Origin: OAS926 sp035503715
GTDB taxonomy: Bacteria > Pseudomonadota > Alphaproteobacteria > Rhizobiales > Rhizobiaceae
Assembly (NCBI GenBank): GCA_035503715.1
Contig: DATJTE010000217.1
Coordinates: forward strand, 1 to 32,427
Reading direction: 5' to 3'
DNA length: 32,427 nucleotides
The notes under the pieces were generated by a model, which was not told the DNA's origin, did not search any database, and saw only the letters and a list, made by a program, of their open reading frames with translations. Both the position numbers and the translations under genes were made by a program. Shown in pieces: positions 1 through 9,316 of the stretch; the stretch's first letter is position 1; each line of letters opens with the position of its first letter.

Positions 1-1116
1 AGAATCCCATATGCCTGGGGGCAGGAGATCGAAGGGTTACCGGTAGCGATCCCGTATGTCGACATCTCGTCGATCGGGTCGGGCGGCGGTTCGATCGCTT
101 ACGTCGACAATATAGGTGTTCTTCACGTCGGACCGGAAGGCGCAGGCGCAGAGCCGGGACCAGCCGCATATGGCCGTGGTGGTGTTCGCCCTACGGTTAC
201 GGACGCTTATCTTGTCTGCGGGTTCATCGACCCCGACAACTTCATCGGGGGCGGTATCAGTCTCGATCTGGAATTGGCGCGGAATGCCATTCGACCGCTC
301 GCAGACAAGCTAGGTCTGAGCGTCGAAGACACTGCCAACGGGATTATTCGTGTTACGACGTCGGTACAGGTGGCTGAATTCTCCCGGCTCGCTGCAAAGA
401 AGGGCATCGACTACAGGCGCTACACACTCGTCCCATTCGGCGGTGCAGGCCCGACCCATGCCTGTCTTCTGGCCGATGAGTTGCGGATCGGTAAGATCAT
501 TATCCCGAGCACACCCGGCACGTTCTGTGCGCTTGGTTCGGTTCTGGCCGACTTCCGGCTCGACTATGTGAAGGTCGAATATTCCGATCTCGACAAGATC
601 CGGGAGAGCGAGGTTGACCGCTGGTATGGTTCGGTCGCGCGGGAGGGGCGGGTCACACTAAGCGACGTAATGGACAGCGTCGTTGAACTCTCGGTGCAGA
701 AATCCGTTGATGTGCGGTATCGAGGCCAAGGCTTCGAAGTTTCCGTTCCTTTCGACGATCTCACCGAGATACCGATACGCTTCCGGGAGGAATACCAGAA
801 GCTCTATGGTTCGCGACAGGATGACGCCGCTATCGAAGTCACGTCTTTTCGCGCAACCGTGGTCGGCCATCGCACTGTCCCGACGCTAGCCGTTGGCCGC
901 GGAAATGCTCCGTACCCCATGCCCGGATCGCGCGACGTGTTTCTCACGTGCGAACATCTGCAGGTACCTGTCTACCGGCGCGCCGACATCGGTCAGGGTT
1001 GGTCTGCGGCCGGACCCTTCATCATCGACCAAGCCGATACGACGTGTGTCGTCACTCGCGGATGGACAGCCGCGATCGATGCACTCGGTTGCCTGCATCT
1101 CGAAAAGGCGCACTGA
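1..1116 (+). CDS. hyuA: Hydantoinase/oxoprolinase subunit A (HyuA family), 3' part
   Basis: The frame is open from base 1 to the TGA at 1114-1116, so only the last 371 residues are present and the start lies outside the window. The family forms the ATP-dependent subunit of N-methylhydantoinase, 5-oxoprolinase and acetone/acetophenone carboxylase-type enzymes. Visible family signatures are GSGGGSIAYVD (bases about 79-111), AGAEPGPAAYGRGG followed by PTVTDAYL (about 148-213), and PFGGAGPTHACLLADE in the middle of the visible part. The N-terminal Hydant_A_N domain is missing because of the window edge, not because the gene is broken. The HyuB gene follows two bases after the stop, so the two are surely co-translated. 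The exact substrate (hydantoin, oxoproline or a ketone) cannot be read from sequence; the neighbouring peptide importer and ammonia-lyase favour a cyclic amide or imide. Family call is firm, substrate is inference. Confidence 0.93.
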   Translation, partial: RIPYAWGQEIEGLPVAIPYVDISSIGSGGGSIAYVDNIGVLHVGPEGAGAEPGPAAYGRGGVRPTVTDAYLVCGFIDPDNFIGGGISLDLELARNAIRPLADKLGLSVEDTANGIIRVTTSVQVAEFSRLAAKKGIDYRRYTLVPFGGAGPTHACLLADELRIGKIIIPSTPGTFCALGSVLADFRLDYVKVEYSDLDKIRESEVDRWYGSVAREGRVTLSDVMDSVVELSVQKSVDVRYRGQGFEVSVPFDDLTEIPIRFREEYQKLYGSRQDDAAIEVTSFRATVVGHRTVPTLAVGRGNAPYPMPGSRDVFLTCEHLQVPVYRRADIGQGWSAAGPFIIDQADTTCVVTRGWTAAIDALGCLHLEKAH

Positions 1117-1118
1117 CG

Positions 1119-3200
1119 ATGAGACGCGACGATGGCAAGCAGGCAACTGACGCGATCGAATTGTCGATTTTCTCGACCCTGGTATCAGCGGTGGTCGAAG
1201 AGGCTTGCGGCGTGTTGGCACGAACTGCCTATACGACCTTCGTTAAGGAGATCGAGGATTTCTCGGTCGCGCTAGCGAAGCCCGACGGAACGTATTTCGC
1301 CTATCCAGGGCGATCTGGCGTTCCGACGGCGGTCGCGCTTCCTGCCGAGAGCGTCATCGCTGGCATCAGCGAGTGGGCGCCGGGCGACATCCTGTTCGTC
1401 AACGACCCTTACACGTCCGGCGGGATGGTGACTCATTCGCCTGACATCACGATGATCGCGCCTATCTTCCATCAGGGCGAACTGATCGCTTTTTGCTGGG
1501 CATTCCTCCATTCGTCCGACATCGGAGGTGCCGTCCCAGGCAGTCTCGATGCGTCGCTGACGGACGTGTATCAGGAGGGCCTGCGCATCCCGCCGGCCAA
1601 ACTCTATCGCGGCGGGCAACTGAACGAAGACATTTACAAGATCATCAAGGCCAATGTCCGTGTCCCATACCAACTCTGGGGCGACGTTCAGGCGATCGTG
1701 TCTGCCTTCCGAACCGCGTCGGAACGCTTGATTGAGATATTTGAACGCTACGGCGTCGCGCGGGCGAAAAGTCTAATCGATGAATGCATCGACTATGGCG
1801 AGGCGAAATCCCGGGCCGTCATTGCCGAAATTCCCGACGGCGTTTACCGCTTCAAGGACTATCTGGATGACGATATCTCGTCGCCTTTTCCCGTTCGTAT
1901 CTGTCTCTCGATCGAGAAGCAGGGCACGGAGATTCATCTCGATTTCACCGGAACCGACCCGCAGGTTCTTGCGGCGATCAACCTCGCGACGGCAGGTCAC
2001 AAGCATCACACCTGGGTGACGACCGGCGTCGTGCAATATCTGTTGACGTCGGACAGGAAAATGCCCGTCAACAGCGGGATTCTTCGGCCAATCCGCGTTA
2101 CCGCGCCAGCGGGAACCTTGGTTCACGCGGTGCCTCCGGCTTCTCTGGGAGGACGGCTTGTCAGCGGCATTCGTGTCATGGACATCATCTTCGGTGCACT
2201 GCTTCAAGCAATTCCTGACAGGGTGCCGGCAGCAGGAAGCGGGCAGGGCATCATGCCCGTTTACTCAACGCCCGATCTTTCCGATGGGAGCCGGAAGGTG
2301 AACATGCTCCAGCCGCTCGTAGGAGGTACCGGTGCCCGGCCGACATGCGACGGATATGACGGTACGAACTACTCCTTGAGCTTCATGAAGAATACGCCTG
2401 TCGAGATCATCGAGACCGAACTCGATCTTTACGTGCATCGCTATTACTTCGTACCGGACTCCGGAGGTGCTGGACGCTTCCGCGGCGGACTGGGTGTCGG
2501 CCTGTCTGCCGAAGCAACGAAGCCAGACACCACCATCGCCCTAAGGGGCGTGGAACGCACGCGTTTCGCGCCATGGGGTGCGATGGGCGGTCACTGCGGA
2601 CGCAGAACACAACCTGTCGTCGTCAACCGGGGGAAGCCGCATGAGACTACCTATCGCAAGAGGATCAGCCTGATCCGCCTCGCGCCGGGAGATGTCGTGG
2701 AATTCCAGACGTCGGGAGGCGGTGGCTTTGGCGATCCGCTCGACCGCGATCTGGCCAAGGTAGAGCGCGACTGTCGCTATGGTTATGTGAGCCGGGCGGT
2801 TGCCGAAGAACTGTATGGGCTAGTCTTCACGTCCCCCGAAAGCATGGAAGTCGATGCGGACGCTTCATCGATTAAACGTAGCGAAGCGCGCGCCGCGGCG
2901 GGAGAGGGGGCGGTGCCTATCTTCGGCTTCTGCGAAGTCCGGAAGGAATATGAGGCGGTCTGGACGGACGAAGCCTACGACGAACTGCAGAACGTCTATG
3001 CCACGCTGAGCATCCACGCGAGAGTCTACGCAAAAGGCGCCATCATGGCGCGCGTGAATACCGGTCGAAACGGCAGCCCCGAGCCCATCACGGCTGCGGA
3101 GATCCGCAAGGGCTGGGCGCTTGCGAAGGCCGACTTGGGCCTGGCTACTCCGACATCGGATTCCAGCGGGACGAGCTTGGCGCAGTTACATCAATTATAA
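1119..3200 (+). CDS. hyuB: Hydantoinase/oxoprolinase subunit B (HyuB family)
   Basis: This 693-residue protein is the partner of HyuA in the ATP-dependent hydantoinase/oxoprolinase complex, a cytoplasmic enzyme that opens cyclic amides or carboxylates ketones. The N-terminal part carries the family motifs FVNDPYTSGGMVTHSPDI and HSSDIGGAVPGS. The C-terminal part carries SGGGGFGDPLDRD, followed by the usual tail with VWTDEAYDELQ and a conserved Arg/Lys-rich segment. The ATG at 1119 was chosen because it lies two bases after the hyuA stop and directly precedes the conserved start of the domain. An in-frame reading extends upstream to 948 but runs inside hyuA and has no family similarity. The length is within the range for long HyuB proteins. 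No frameshift or missing motif was seen. Confidence 0.93.
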   Translation: MRRDDGKQATDAIELSIFSTLVSAVVEEACGVLARTAYTTFVKEIEDFSVALAKPDGTYFAYPGRSGVPTAVALPAESVIAGISEWAPGDILFVNDPYTSGGMVTHSPDITMIAPIFHQGELIAFCWAFLHSSDIGGAVPGSLDASLTDVYQEGLRIPPAKLYRGGQLNEDIYKIIKANVRVPYQLWGDVQAIVSAFRTASERLIEIFERYGVARAKSLIDECIDYGEAKSRAVIAEIPDGVYRFKDYLDDDISSPFPVRICLSIEKQGTEIHLDFTGTDPQVLAAINLATAGHKHHTWVTTGVVQYLLTSDRKMPVNSGILRPIRVTAPAGTLVHAVPPASLGGRLVSGIRVMDIIFGALLQAIPDRVPAAGSGQGIMPVYSTPDLSDGSRKVNMLQPLVGGTGARPTCDGYDGTNYSLSFMKNTPVEIIETELDLYVHRYYFVPDSGGAGRFRGGLGVGLSAEATKPDTTIALRGVERTRFAPWGAMGGHCGRRTQPVVVNRGKPHETTYRKRISLIRLAPGDVVEFQTSGGGGFGDPLDRDLAKVERDCRYGYVSRAVAEELYGLVFTSPESMEVDADASSIKRSEARAAAGEGAVPIFGFCEVRKEYEAVWTDEAYDELQNVYATLSIHARVYAKGAIMARVNTGRNGSPEPITAAEIRKGWALAKADLGLATPTSDSSGTSLAQLHQL

Positions 3201-3201
3201 T
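3196..3201 (+). promoter_or_regulatory. Candidate -10 element for the TetR gene
   Basis: A perfect TATAAT lies across the hyuB stop codon, 37 bases before the TetR start, in an AT-rich patch that stands out from the GC-rich surroundings. No good -35 hexamer is seen at the normal spacing (TTGGCG at 3177-3182 is only 13 bases away), so this is a candidate only. If real, it lets the TetR gene be expressed separately from hyuAB. Confidence 0.3.
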
Positions 3202-3237
3202 ATGCTTAATGCGATGATTTGAATTCGCGAGGCTGAA

Positions 3238-3885
3238 ATGGAACGAATTTCCACAACAAAAGAGCGTCCGGCGCGGAAGCGCAGAACACAGCAAGATCGC
3301 AGTGCCGAAACGCAGGCTCAGTTGATTGCCGGAACCATGCAGGCGTTGGTCGACGTGGGTTATGCCAGCGCAACGACCTCGGTAATTGCTGGCCGCTCGG
3401 GTGTCACCACTGGGGCGCTCCAGCACCACTACGGCTCGAAAGATATCCTTATCCTGGCTGTTCTCGATCATCACTACGGCATCGTCAGAGAGCAGTTAGA
3501 GAGCGTTGCCGTGGAAAGGCCGAAATCGATCGCGGAAGTCGGCAAGACGCTTGGACAATTGATGAGCAAACTCGGAGAGGTCTACGGCAGCGAGGACTAT
3601 CTCGCGATCTGGGAGATTTTACTCGGTACCCGCGGCGATCGGAATCTGCACACGAGCGTCATCGCTCACCGCAAGGGGTCGGTGGCCATGTCTGAAAAGT
3701 TGTGGCTCGACACATTCCGGGATGTCGGCATCGGCAAGCAGAAGCTGAAGGACCTCTTTCATCTGACCATGTCGGTGCTGCGCGGCATCGTCTTCTACAG
3801 GGCCGTTGAACCCGACCCGAATGTCATCCAGCGGCAGATCAAGCTGCTGGCTTCATGCGTTGAAATGGAAATGAAACACAGCTGA
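3238..3885 (+). CDS. TetR/AcrR family transcriptional regulator
   Basis: A 215-residue one-component repressor. The N-terminal DNA-binding domain is clear: after a basic leader, residues 25-75 include TTSVIAGRSGVTTGALQHHY and GSKDILILAVLDHHY, the typical TetR helix-turn-helix and following helix. The C-terminal ligand domain is diverged and gives no ligand. It sits between hyuAB and the peptide-type importer on the same strand, 37 bases after hyuB and 44 bases before the binding-protein gene, so it probably controls one or both. A short GC hairpin (CGCTC/GAGCG, 3887-3901) follows the stop but has no T-run, so read-through into the transporter is likely. No convincing operator palindrome was found near this gene. 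Confidence 0.9.
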   Translation: MERISTTKERPARKRRTQQDRSAETQAQLIAGTMQALVDVGYASATTSVIAGRSGVTTGALQHHYGSKDILILAVLDHHYGIVREQLESVAVERPKSIAEVGKTLGQLMSKLGEVYGSEDYLAIWEILLGTRGDRNLHTSVIAHRKGSVAMSEKLWLDTFRDVGIGKQKLKDLFHLTMSVLRGIVFYRAVEPDPNVIQRQIKLLASCVEMEMKHS

Positions 3886-3929
3886 TCGCTCGTCGAGAGC
3901 GGGAGGCCAATCAAGAGGGGAGTTCGTCA

Positions 3930-5513
3930 ATGTGTAACAAGACTTCTTCGCTGATAAAGGCGGTTTCGCTGGCGGCGGCAATGCTGCCCGCAATAGCCGC
4001 CGCCGACGAGCTGACGATAGGTGCCCGTTCGGAATTGACCATGGATCCACACTTTCTGTGGACCGGTGCAAACACCTCATATCACGTTCAGATATACGGC
4101 GCCCTGCTGCAGCTTGACGCGAAAGCGCAAGTGAGGCCGATGCTCGCCGAATCCTGGCGGACGGTTGACGATACGACCTGGGAATTCAAACTGCGCGAGG
4201 GTGTGGTCTTTCATGACGGCACGCCGTTTACGGCTGCCGATGTCGTCGCGACCTTCAAACGCCTGCCCAACGTCCCGAACGCTGCCGGCCCTTTGACCGG
4301 CGCGCTGGTCGGGATCCGCGACGTGGTCGCTGTCGATGACTTTACGGTCCACGTTCTTACCAACGGGCCATCGCCGGTTGTGCCGCATCAGGTCGCCCAA
4401 ATTCCGATCATTCCAAGTGAGATTGCCGAATCCGCAACGACAGCCGACTTCAATACTGGCAAGGCGGCGATCGGTGCCGGTCCTTTCGCCATCGACACGT
4501 ATGTCGCCGGAGACCGGCTCGAACTTCGCCGCTTCGACCAATTCTGGGGCGACAAGCCCGAATGGGAGCGCGCAACCTTCCGCTTCATCTCCGACGATTC
4601 GGCGCGCGTTGCAGCGTTCTTGTCGGGAAGCGTTGATATGATCGATGCAGTGCCACCCGTCGATGTCAGCCGCCTGCGGGAGACACCCGAAGCAATCGTC
4701 CACACCGGGTCGTCTGATCGTGTGATCTTCCTCTGGATGGATCATGAGCGTGACGTGACGCCCTTCGCGACCGATCTTGACGGAAAGCCGCTGGCCAAGA
4801 ATCCGTTTAAGGACAGCCGCGTTCGCCGGGCGATCAATCACGCCATCAACCGCGACGTGATCGTCGACCGCGTCATGGACAAGCTCGCGATTCCCGCGAG
4901 CCAGATCGTGCCGCCCGGCTTCGGCGGTTATGATGAGGCGATCGACGTGCCGTCATACGATCCGGAACTGGCGAAGTCGCTGCTCAAGGAGGCGGGCTAC
5001 CCGGATGGCTTCGGTCTGACCATACATTGTCCGAACGACCGGTATGTCAACGATGGCGCGGTCTGCCAGGCTGTCGGCCAGCAGCTGGCTCAGATCGGGC
5101 TCAAGATGATTGTCGAGCCCATGCCGAGGGCGGTGTATTTTCCCATGGTCACAGACCATGCTGGCGAGCGCTCTAGCCTGTTCCTGTTCGGTTGGGGTAG
5201 CTCATCGGGAGGGGAGGCAGATCTGCTTTGGCAAGGTATCCATACGTTCGACAAGGACAAGAAACTCGGCACATGGAATCTCGGACACTACTCGAATGCC
5301 GAAGCGGACGCGTTGATCGAAAAGGCTTTGGTCACGCTCGATGCCGATGAGCGGCATCGGATTGAGGCCGGTGTGATCAAGACGATCATGGAGGATGTCG
5401 CCGTCGTGCCGCTGCACTATCAGACGGTCAATGTGGCGACCCGCAAGGGGCTCTCCTATACCGTTCATGCCGACGAAAACACGCTTATCACTGAAGTGAA
5501 AAAGCAACCTTAG
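3930..5513 (+). CDS. Peptide-type ABC transporter substrate-binding protein (SBP_bac_5)
   Basis: A periplasmic binding protein of 527 residues, the usual size for DppA/OppA-like proteins. A Sec signal peptide is visible: Lys-containing start, hydrophobic core AVSLAAAMLPAIAAA, probable cleavage near residue 26. The mature N-terminus has the family hallmark LAESWRTVDDTTWEFKLREG followed by VFHDGTPFTAADVV. A strong Shine-Dalgarno (GAGGGGAG, from about 3915) precedes the ATG. It opens an operon with two permeases and two ATPases, separated from the first permease by a hairpin. The family imports peptides but also opines, nickel, glutathione and other small amides, so the ligand is open. The linked HyuAB and diaminopropionate ammonia-lyase suggest an unusual amino acid or its amide. 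Confidence 0.93.
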   Translation: MCNKTSSLIKAVSLAAAMLPAIAAADELTIGARSELTMDPHFLWTGANTSYHVQIYGALLQLDAKAQVRPMLAESWRTVDDTTWEFKLREGVVFHDGTPFTAADVVATFKRLPNVPNAAGPLTGALVGIRDVVAVDDFTVHVLTNGPSPVVPHQVAQIPIIPSEIAESATTADFNTGKAAIGAGPFAIDTYVAGDRLELRRFDQFWGDKPEWERATFRFISDDSARVAAFLSGSVDMIDAVPPVDVSRLRETPEAIVHTGSSDRVIFLWMDHERDVTPFATDLDGKPLAKNPFKDSRVRRAINHAINRDVIVDRVMDKLAIPASQIVPPGFGGYDEAIDVPSYDPELAKSLLKEAGYPDGFGLTIHCPNDRYVNDGAVCQAVGQQLAQIGLKMIVEPMPRAVYFPMVTDHAGERSSLFLFGWGSSSGGEADLLWQGIHTFDKDKKLGTWNLGHYSNAEADALIEKALVTLDADERHRIEAGVIKTIMEDVAVVPLHYQTVNVATRKGLSYTVHADENTLITEVKKQP

Positions 5514-5530
5514 CGAAGCTCGATACCTGT

Positions 5531-5553
5531 GGCCGGCTCTTCAGTGGCCGGCC
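5531..5553 (+). other. Intercistronic hairpin after the peptide-type binding-protein gene
   Basis: GGCCGGC (5531-5537) can pair with GCCGGCC (5547-5553) around a nine-base loop, 17 bases after the binding-protein stop and 25 bases before the permease start. There is no T-run, so it is not a classical terminator. It fits a 3' mRNA-protecting or attenuating element that raises binding-protein output over permease output. Two other binding-protein/permease junctions in this window carry a similar hairpin. Confidence 0.5.
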
Positions 5554-5578
5554 CATACCCCTACACCCGAGGGATGCA

Positions 5579-6556
5579 ATGGCCCAATTTGTCTTGCAAA
5601 GAGCCATGCACGCTTCTGTCGTGCTCGTGGTGGTATCGCTCCTCGTTTTCTGCGGCATCTATGCCATCGGGAACCCGGTCCATGTTCTCATAGATCCCAG
5701 GTCGTCACAGGAAGTAATCGACCAGGCCATACGCAATCTCGGATTGGACCGGCCTCTCTGGGAGCAATATCTGCTGTTCCTGCGCAATGCCATGGAAGGC
5801 GACCTCGGCAATTCGTACGTTCACAGCCGCCCAGCGTTGCAGGTGATACTGGAGCGTCTTCCGGCCACCCTCGAACTTATCTTTGTCGCCATGTCCATCG
5901 CCGTGGTGGCCGGCATACCGCTGGGGCTGATTGCCGGCAGTATGGGCGAGCGGCTTCCGGGGCGGGCGCTTTCGAACCTTTCCGTACTGGGGTTTAGCCT
6001 GCCGACGTTTTGGGTCGGCCTCACGCTGATCCTGATCTTCTCGATCGAACTGCGCTGGCTTCCTTCAGGCGGGCGAGGCGAGGTAGGAGCCTTGCTGGGT
6101 GTACGCACGAGCCTAGCGACAAGCGATGGCTGGAAGCACGTGCTGCTTCCAGCGGTGAACCTCTCGCTGTTTCCGATGGCCCTTTTGATGCGGCTTGTCA
6201 GGTCCGGCGTGATCGAGCAGGCGAACATGGACTACGTCCGTTTCGCGCGAGCCAAAGGCCTGTCTTCAACGCGGATCCTGATAGCATACATCTTCCGCAA
6301 CACTCTGATCCCCGTGGTGACAGTCATGGGCCTGGTCACCGGCGGGCTCATCGCCTTCTCAGTCGTTACCGAGAGCGTCTTTGCCTGGCCTGGGATCGGC
6401 AAGCTGATCGTGGATTCCATACGCTTGCTCGATCGCCCCGTGATCGTGGCGTATATTCTGATCGTCGTTCTCGTCTTCACGGCGATTAATTTCGCAACGG
6501 ACGTGACCTATTCGATCATCGATCCCCGCATTCGCCTGGGAGGGGCCAATCGATGA
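5579..6556 (+). CDS. Peptide-type ABC transporter permease (DppB-like)
   Basis: Inner-membrane permease of 325 residues with the DppB/OppB layout: an N-terminal membrane helix (SVVLVVVSLLVFCGIYAIG), the family N-domain NLGLDRPLWEQYLLFL, then the transmembrane core. The ATPase-coupling EAA-like loop is seen as YVRFARAKGLSSTRILIAYI, followed by TESVFAWPGIGKLIVDSI, typical of this family. The start at 5579 has GAGGG five bases upstream. It overlaps the next permease by four bases (ATGA), so the two are translationally coupled. It would pair with the DppC-like protein to form the channel. Confidence 0.93.
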   Translation: MAQFVLQRAMHASVVLVVVSLLVFCGIYAIGNPVHVLIDPRSSQEVIDQAIRNLGLDRPLWEQYLLFLRNAMEGDLGNSYVHSRPALQVILERLPATLELIFVAMSIAVVAGIPLGLIAGSMGERLPGRALSNLSVLGFSLPTFWVGLTLILIFSIELRWLPSGGRGEVGALLGVRTSLATSDGWKHVLLPAVNLSLFPMALLMRLVRSGVIEQANMDYVRFARAKGLSSTRILIAYIFRNTLIPVVTVMGLVTGGLIAFSVVTESVFAWPGIGKLIVDSIRLLDRPVIVAYILIVVLVFTAINFATDVTYSIIDPRIRLGGANR

Positions 6557-7434
6557 ACTGGAAGGTCGTTTTCAGGGAATATTCTCGCGACATCACCAGC
6601 CTCTTGGCTCTCGCGGCGCTGTCGGTGGCCTTATTGCTGGCGATCTTTGCTTCCGTGATCGCGGTGCAAGACCCTTACGATCTCACGGCGCTCAATCTGA
6701 TGGACTCGCGCCTCCCACCGGGATCGATAGGAGAGAACGGACTCTATCACCTGCTTGGCACCGACGATCAGGGGCGCGATGTCGCCAGCGCCATACTCTA
6801 CGGCCTGCGCATCAGCATCGGCGTCGCGGTGGCCAGCGGGGCGATTGGCATCGTTCTGGGAACCGCGGTCGGCATATTGGCCGCCTATCTGGGCGGCTGG
6901 GCAGATGCTGTCCTTATGCGTATCGTCGATATCCAGCTCTCCTTCCCGGCAATCCTCAACGCCATGATCCTGCTAGCGGTCTTCGGCACGGGGTTGTTGA
7001 ACATCATCATAGCACTGGTCGCGGTGCAGTGGGCTTACTACGCGCGGACCGCGCGCAGCGCGGCGCTGGTCGAACTGGGGCGCGAATATGTCGAAGCGGC
7101 GAAGAGCCTGTCCTTCGGTCCTATGCGGATCATGTTCCGTCACATTCTTCCAAACTGCCTTGGGCCATTGCTGGTCATAGCGGCCGTGGAATTGGCGAAT
7201 GCGATAGCGCTCGAGGCATCGCTGTCATTCCTCGGCACCGGATTACGCGTTACGGAGCCGTCGCTTGGACTGCTGATCGCGAACGGCTACTCGCTGATGC
7301 TGAGCGGCCATTACTGGCTGACAATTTACCCTGGCCTCGCGCTCCTCATCCTCGTGGCGAGTGCCAATCTGATTGCTGACGGTCTGAGGCGCGCCTTCAT
7401 CTCGCGGTCTGCAGTGGCTGTAGATCATGGCTAA
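6553..7434 (+). CDS. Peptide-type ABC transporter permease (DppC-like)
   Basis: Second inner-membrane permease, 293 residues. It shows the DppC N-terminal helix, then the HLLGTDDQGRDVASAILYG motif that is diagnostic of this family, followed by further helices. The coupling loop is YVEAAKSLSFGPMRIMFRHI with PNCLGPLLV after it, and the C-terminal EASLSFLGTG signature is present. The start overlaps the DppB-like stop by four bases, and the end overlaps the first ATPase gene by eight bases. No defects seen. Confidence 0.93.
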   Translation: MNWKVVFREYSRDITSLLALAALSVALLLAIFASVIAVQDPYDLTALNLMDSRLPPGSIGENGLYHLLGTDDQGRDVASAILYGLRISIGVAVASGAIGIVLGTAVGILAAYLGGWADAVLMRIVDIQLSFPAILNAMILLAVFGTGLLNIIIALVAVQWAYYARTARSAALVELGREYVEAAKSLSFGPMRIMFRHILPNCLGPLLVIAAVELANAIALEASLSFLGTGLRVTEPSLGLLIANGYSLMLSGHYWLTIYPGLALLILVASANLIADGLRRAFISRSAVAVDHG

Positions 7435-8287
7435 GGCCCTGCTTGAGGTGAAGCGGCTGTCCATCGACGCTCACCCCGGCCATCGGCTGGTTGACGATGT
7501 GAGCTTCGAGGTTGGGCGCGGAGAGTTCCTCGGCCTGGTGGGACAGTCCGGTTCTGGAAAATCGATGACTGGCTTGGCGATTCCGGGGCTTCTCCCCGCG
7601 CCATGCCATACCGTCTCGGGCAGCATTGTGTTCGACGGCATGGACTTGGCCGGCATGGCCGAGGCGCAATTGCGACGGTTACGGGGTCGGCGTATTGGGA
7701 TGGTTTTCCAGAACCCGATGTCGACGCTCAGCCCGACGCTCCGTATCGGCACACAGATCGTCGATGCCATTCTGGCGCATGAGCGTATTGACAAGCCGTT
7801 GGCATGGCAAAAGAGCAGGGACGCGCTGGGGCGCGTCGGGATTCCTGCACCAGACGAGCGAATGGCGGCCTATCCGCATCAATTGTCCGGGGGCATGCGT
7901 CAGCGCGTGGCGATCGCAATCGCAATGATCAACGACCCGGATCTCGTGATAGCGGACGAACCGACGACGGCGCTCGATGTGACGATCCAAGCGCAAATTC
8001 TGCATCAGGTCCAAAAACTTGCGGCCGAGCGCGACGCCGCATTCATCTGGATCAGTCACGACCTCTCAGTCGTGGCCGGCCTTGTGGACAGGATTGCCGT
8101 AATGCATGACGGGTCGATCATCGAGCAAGGCAGCACCGACCAGGTGCTGGACGCTCCTCGGCACCCCTTCACGCGCCGTCTTATTGCATCGATCCCATCG
8201 ATGGTGGCGAACATCGACGAGCTGCGGGCCAGCGATCCGGACGATATCACTTATACACAAGGCATCACTGGAGATGCGCAAGGATGA
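7427..8287 (+). CDS. Peptide-type ABC transporter ATPase (DppD-like)
   Basis: Cytoplasmic ATPase of 286 residues. Walker A is GQSGSGKS at residues 39-46, the Q-loop is VFQNPMSTLSPTL near residue 93, the ABC signature is LSGGMRQRV at 153-161, and Walker B is DLVIADEPT at 172-180, with the H-loop in ISHDLSVVAGL. The C-terminal oligopeptide-transporter extension is short here (HPFTRRLIASIP) and lacks the cysteine cluster present in its partner. The gene starts inside the end of the upstream permease gene and overlaps the next ATPase gene by four bases. Confidence 0.93.
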   Translation: MAKALLEVKRLSIDAHPGHRLVDDVSFEVGRGEFLGLVGQSGSGKSMTGLAIPGLLPAPCHTVSGSIVFDGMDLAGMAEAQLRRLRGRRIGMVFQNPMSTLSPTLRIGTQIVDAILAHERIDKPLAWQKSRDALGRVGIPAPDERMAAYPHQLSGGMRQRVAIAIAMINDPDLVIADEPTTALDVTIQAQILHQVQKLAAERDAAFIWISHDLSVVAGLVDRIAVMHDGSIIEQGSTDQVLDAPRHPFTRRLIASIPSMVANIDELRASDPDDITYTQGITGDAQG

Positions 8288-9285
8288 GCAGTGCGGGTGA
8301 TCACGCCGCCAGCCTCTCGCTGACAGGCGTTTCAAAGGCATTTCAACGGCAGCAACCATTGTCGGAACGCATCGTTGAGCGGATTGCTGGAAAGGCGCAA
8401 CGTCACGACCTATGGGCCGTACGTGATGTCAGCCTGACGGTTGAGAAACATGAGGTGGTGGCGCTTGTGGGCGAGTCCGGCTGCGGAAAATCGACGGTCG
8501 GGCGTCTCGCGTGCGGCATCCTCAAGCCGAGTGCGGGTACGATCGAAATCCGCATGTCCGGTCCGGAAAGACGATCGCGCAAGGAACTGGAAGTACAAAT
8601 GATCTTCCAGAATCCATTGGATTCTCTCAATCCATCACATCGGGTGAGAGATATCATCGGCGAGCCCGCGCTCGCACACGGTCTTATCGACCGTCGTGGC
8701 GTGGCTGCTTACGTGGCAGGCCTGATGTCAGAGGTTGGGCTCGACCCCTCACTGGCTACGCGCCGACCTCATGAGCTTTCGGGGGGGCAGTGTCAGCGCG
8801 TGGGAATTGCTCGAGCCCTCGCGGTCAAGCCCTCTGTTCTCGTTTGCGACGAACCAACTTCGGCACTCGACGTCTCCGTACAGGCGCAGATCATGCGGTT
8901 GTTTCGCAGGCTCAGGGCAGATCAGGGGACTACATATCTTTTCATCAGCCATGACCTGGCGTTGGTGCGGCTGTTCAGTGATCGGGTCGCCGTCATGTAT
9001 CTCGGGCGAATTGTTGAGGTCGCCAAGACCAGTGACATCTTCAGTCGTCCAAGCCATCCATACTCGGTGGCGCTGCTTGCCGCGGCGCCGCGCCTCGATC
9101 AGCGACGGCAGCGCTTTACGCCGCTCGAAGGAGAGGTGCCGAGTCCACTCGCTCCGCCCTCCGGGTGTCCATTCCACACGCGATGCAAACACGTGATGCC
9201 GCGCTGCCGTGGGGAAGTCCCGCGGTTACGGCAGGTGGCACCGGATCATTGGGCGGCATGTCATCTCAACTTCGAACTCGAATGA
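8284..9285 (+). CDS. Peptide-type ABC transporter ATPase (DppF-like)
   Basis: Second ATPase, 333 residues. Walker A is GESGCGKS at 63-70, the Q-loop is IFQNPLDSLNP, the signature is LSGGQCQRVGIARAL from 165, and Walker B ends in VCDEPTSALD. The C-terminal oligopeptide domain contains four cysteines in the pattern GCPFHTRCKHVMPRC followed by AACHL; in related DppD/F and OppD/F proteins this cluster has been reported to bind an iron-sulfur centre. It is the last gene of the importer; the acetyltransferase gene follows after 31 bases. Confidence 0.93.
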   Translation: MSSAGDHAASLSLTGVSKAFQRQQPLSERIVERIAGKAQRHDLWAVRDVSLTVEKHEVVALVGESGCGKSTVGRLACGILKPSAGTIEIRMSGPERRSRKELEVQMIFQNPLDSLNPSHRVRDIIGEPALAHGLIDRRGVAAYVAGLMSEVGLDPSLATRRPHELSGGQCQRVGIARALAVKPSVLVCDEPTSALDVSVQAQIMRLFRRLRADQGTTYLFISHDLALVRLFSDRVAVMYLGRIVEVAKTSDIFSRPSHPYSVALLAAAPRLDQRRQRFTPLEGEVPSPLAPPSGCPFHTRCKHVMPRCRGEVPRLRQVAPDHWAACHLNFELE

Positions 9286-9316
9286 TGATCGGCACGGCGC
9301 GGAGGAATCAATTATC

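Noticed and set aside
4077..4841. A 254-codon open frame on the - strand opposite the peptide-type binding protein
   Set aside because: Shadow of a well-conserved gene; no ribosome site or recognisable domain.
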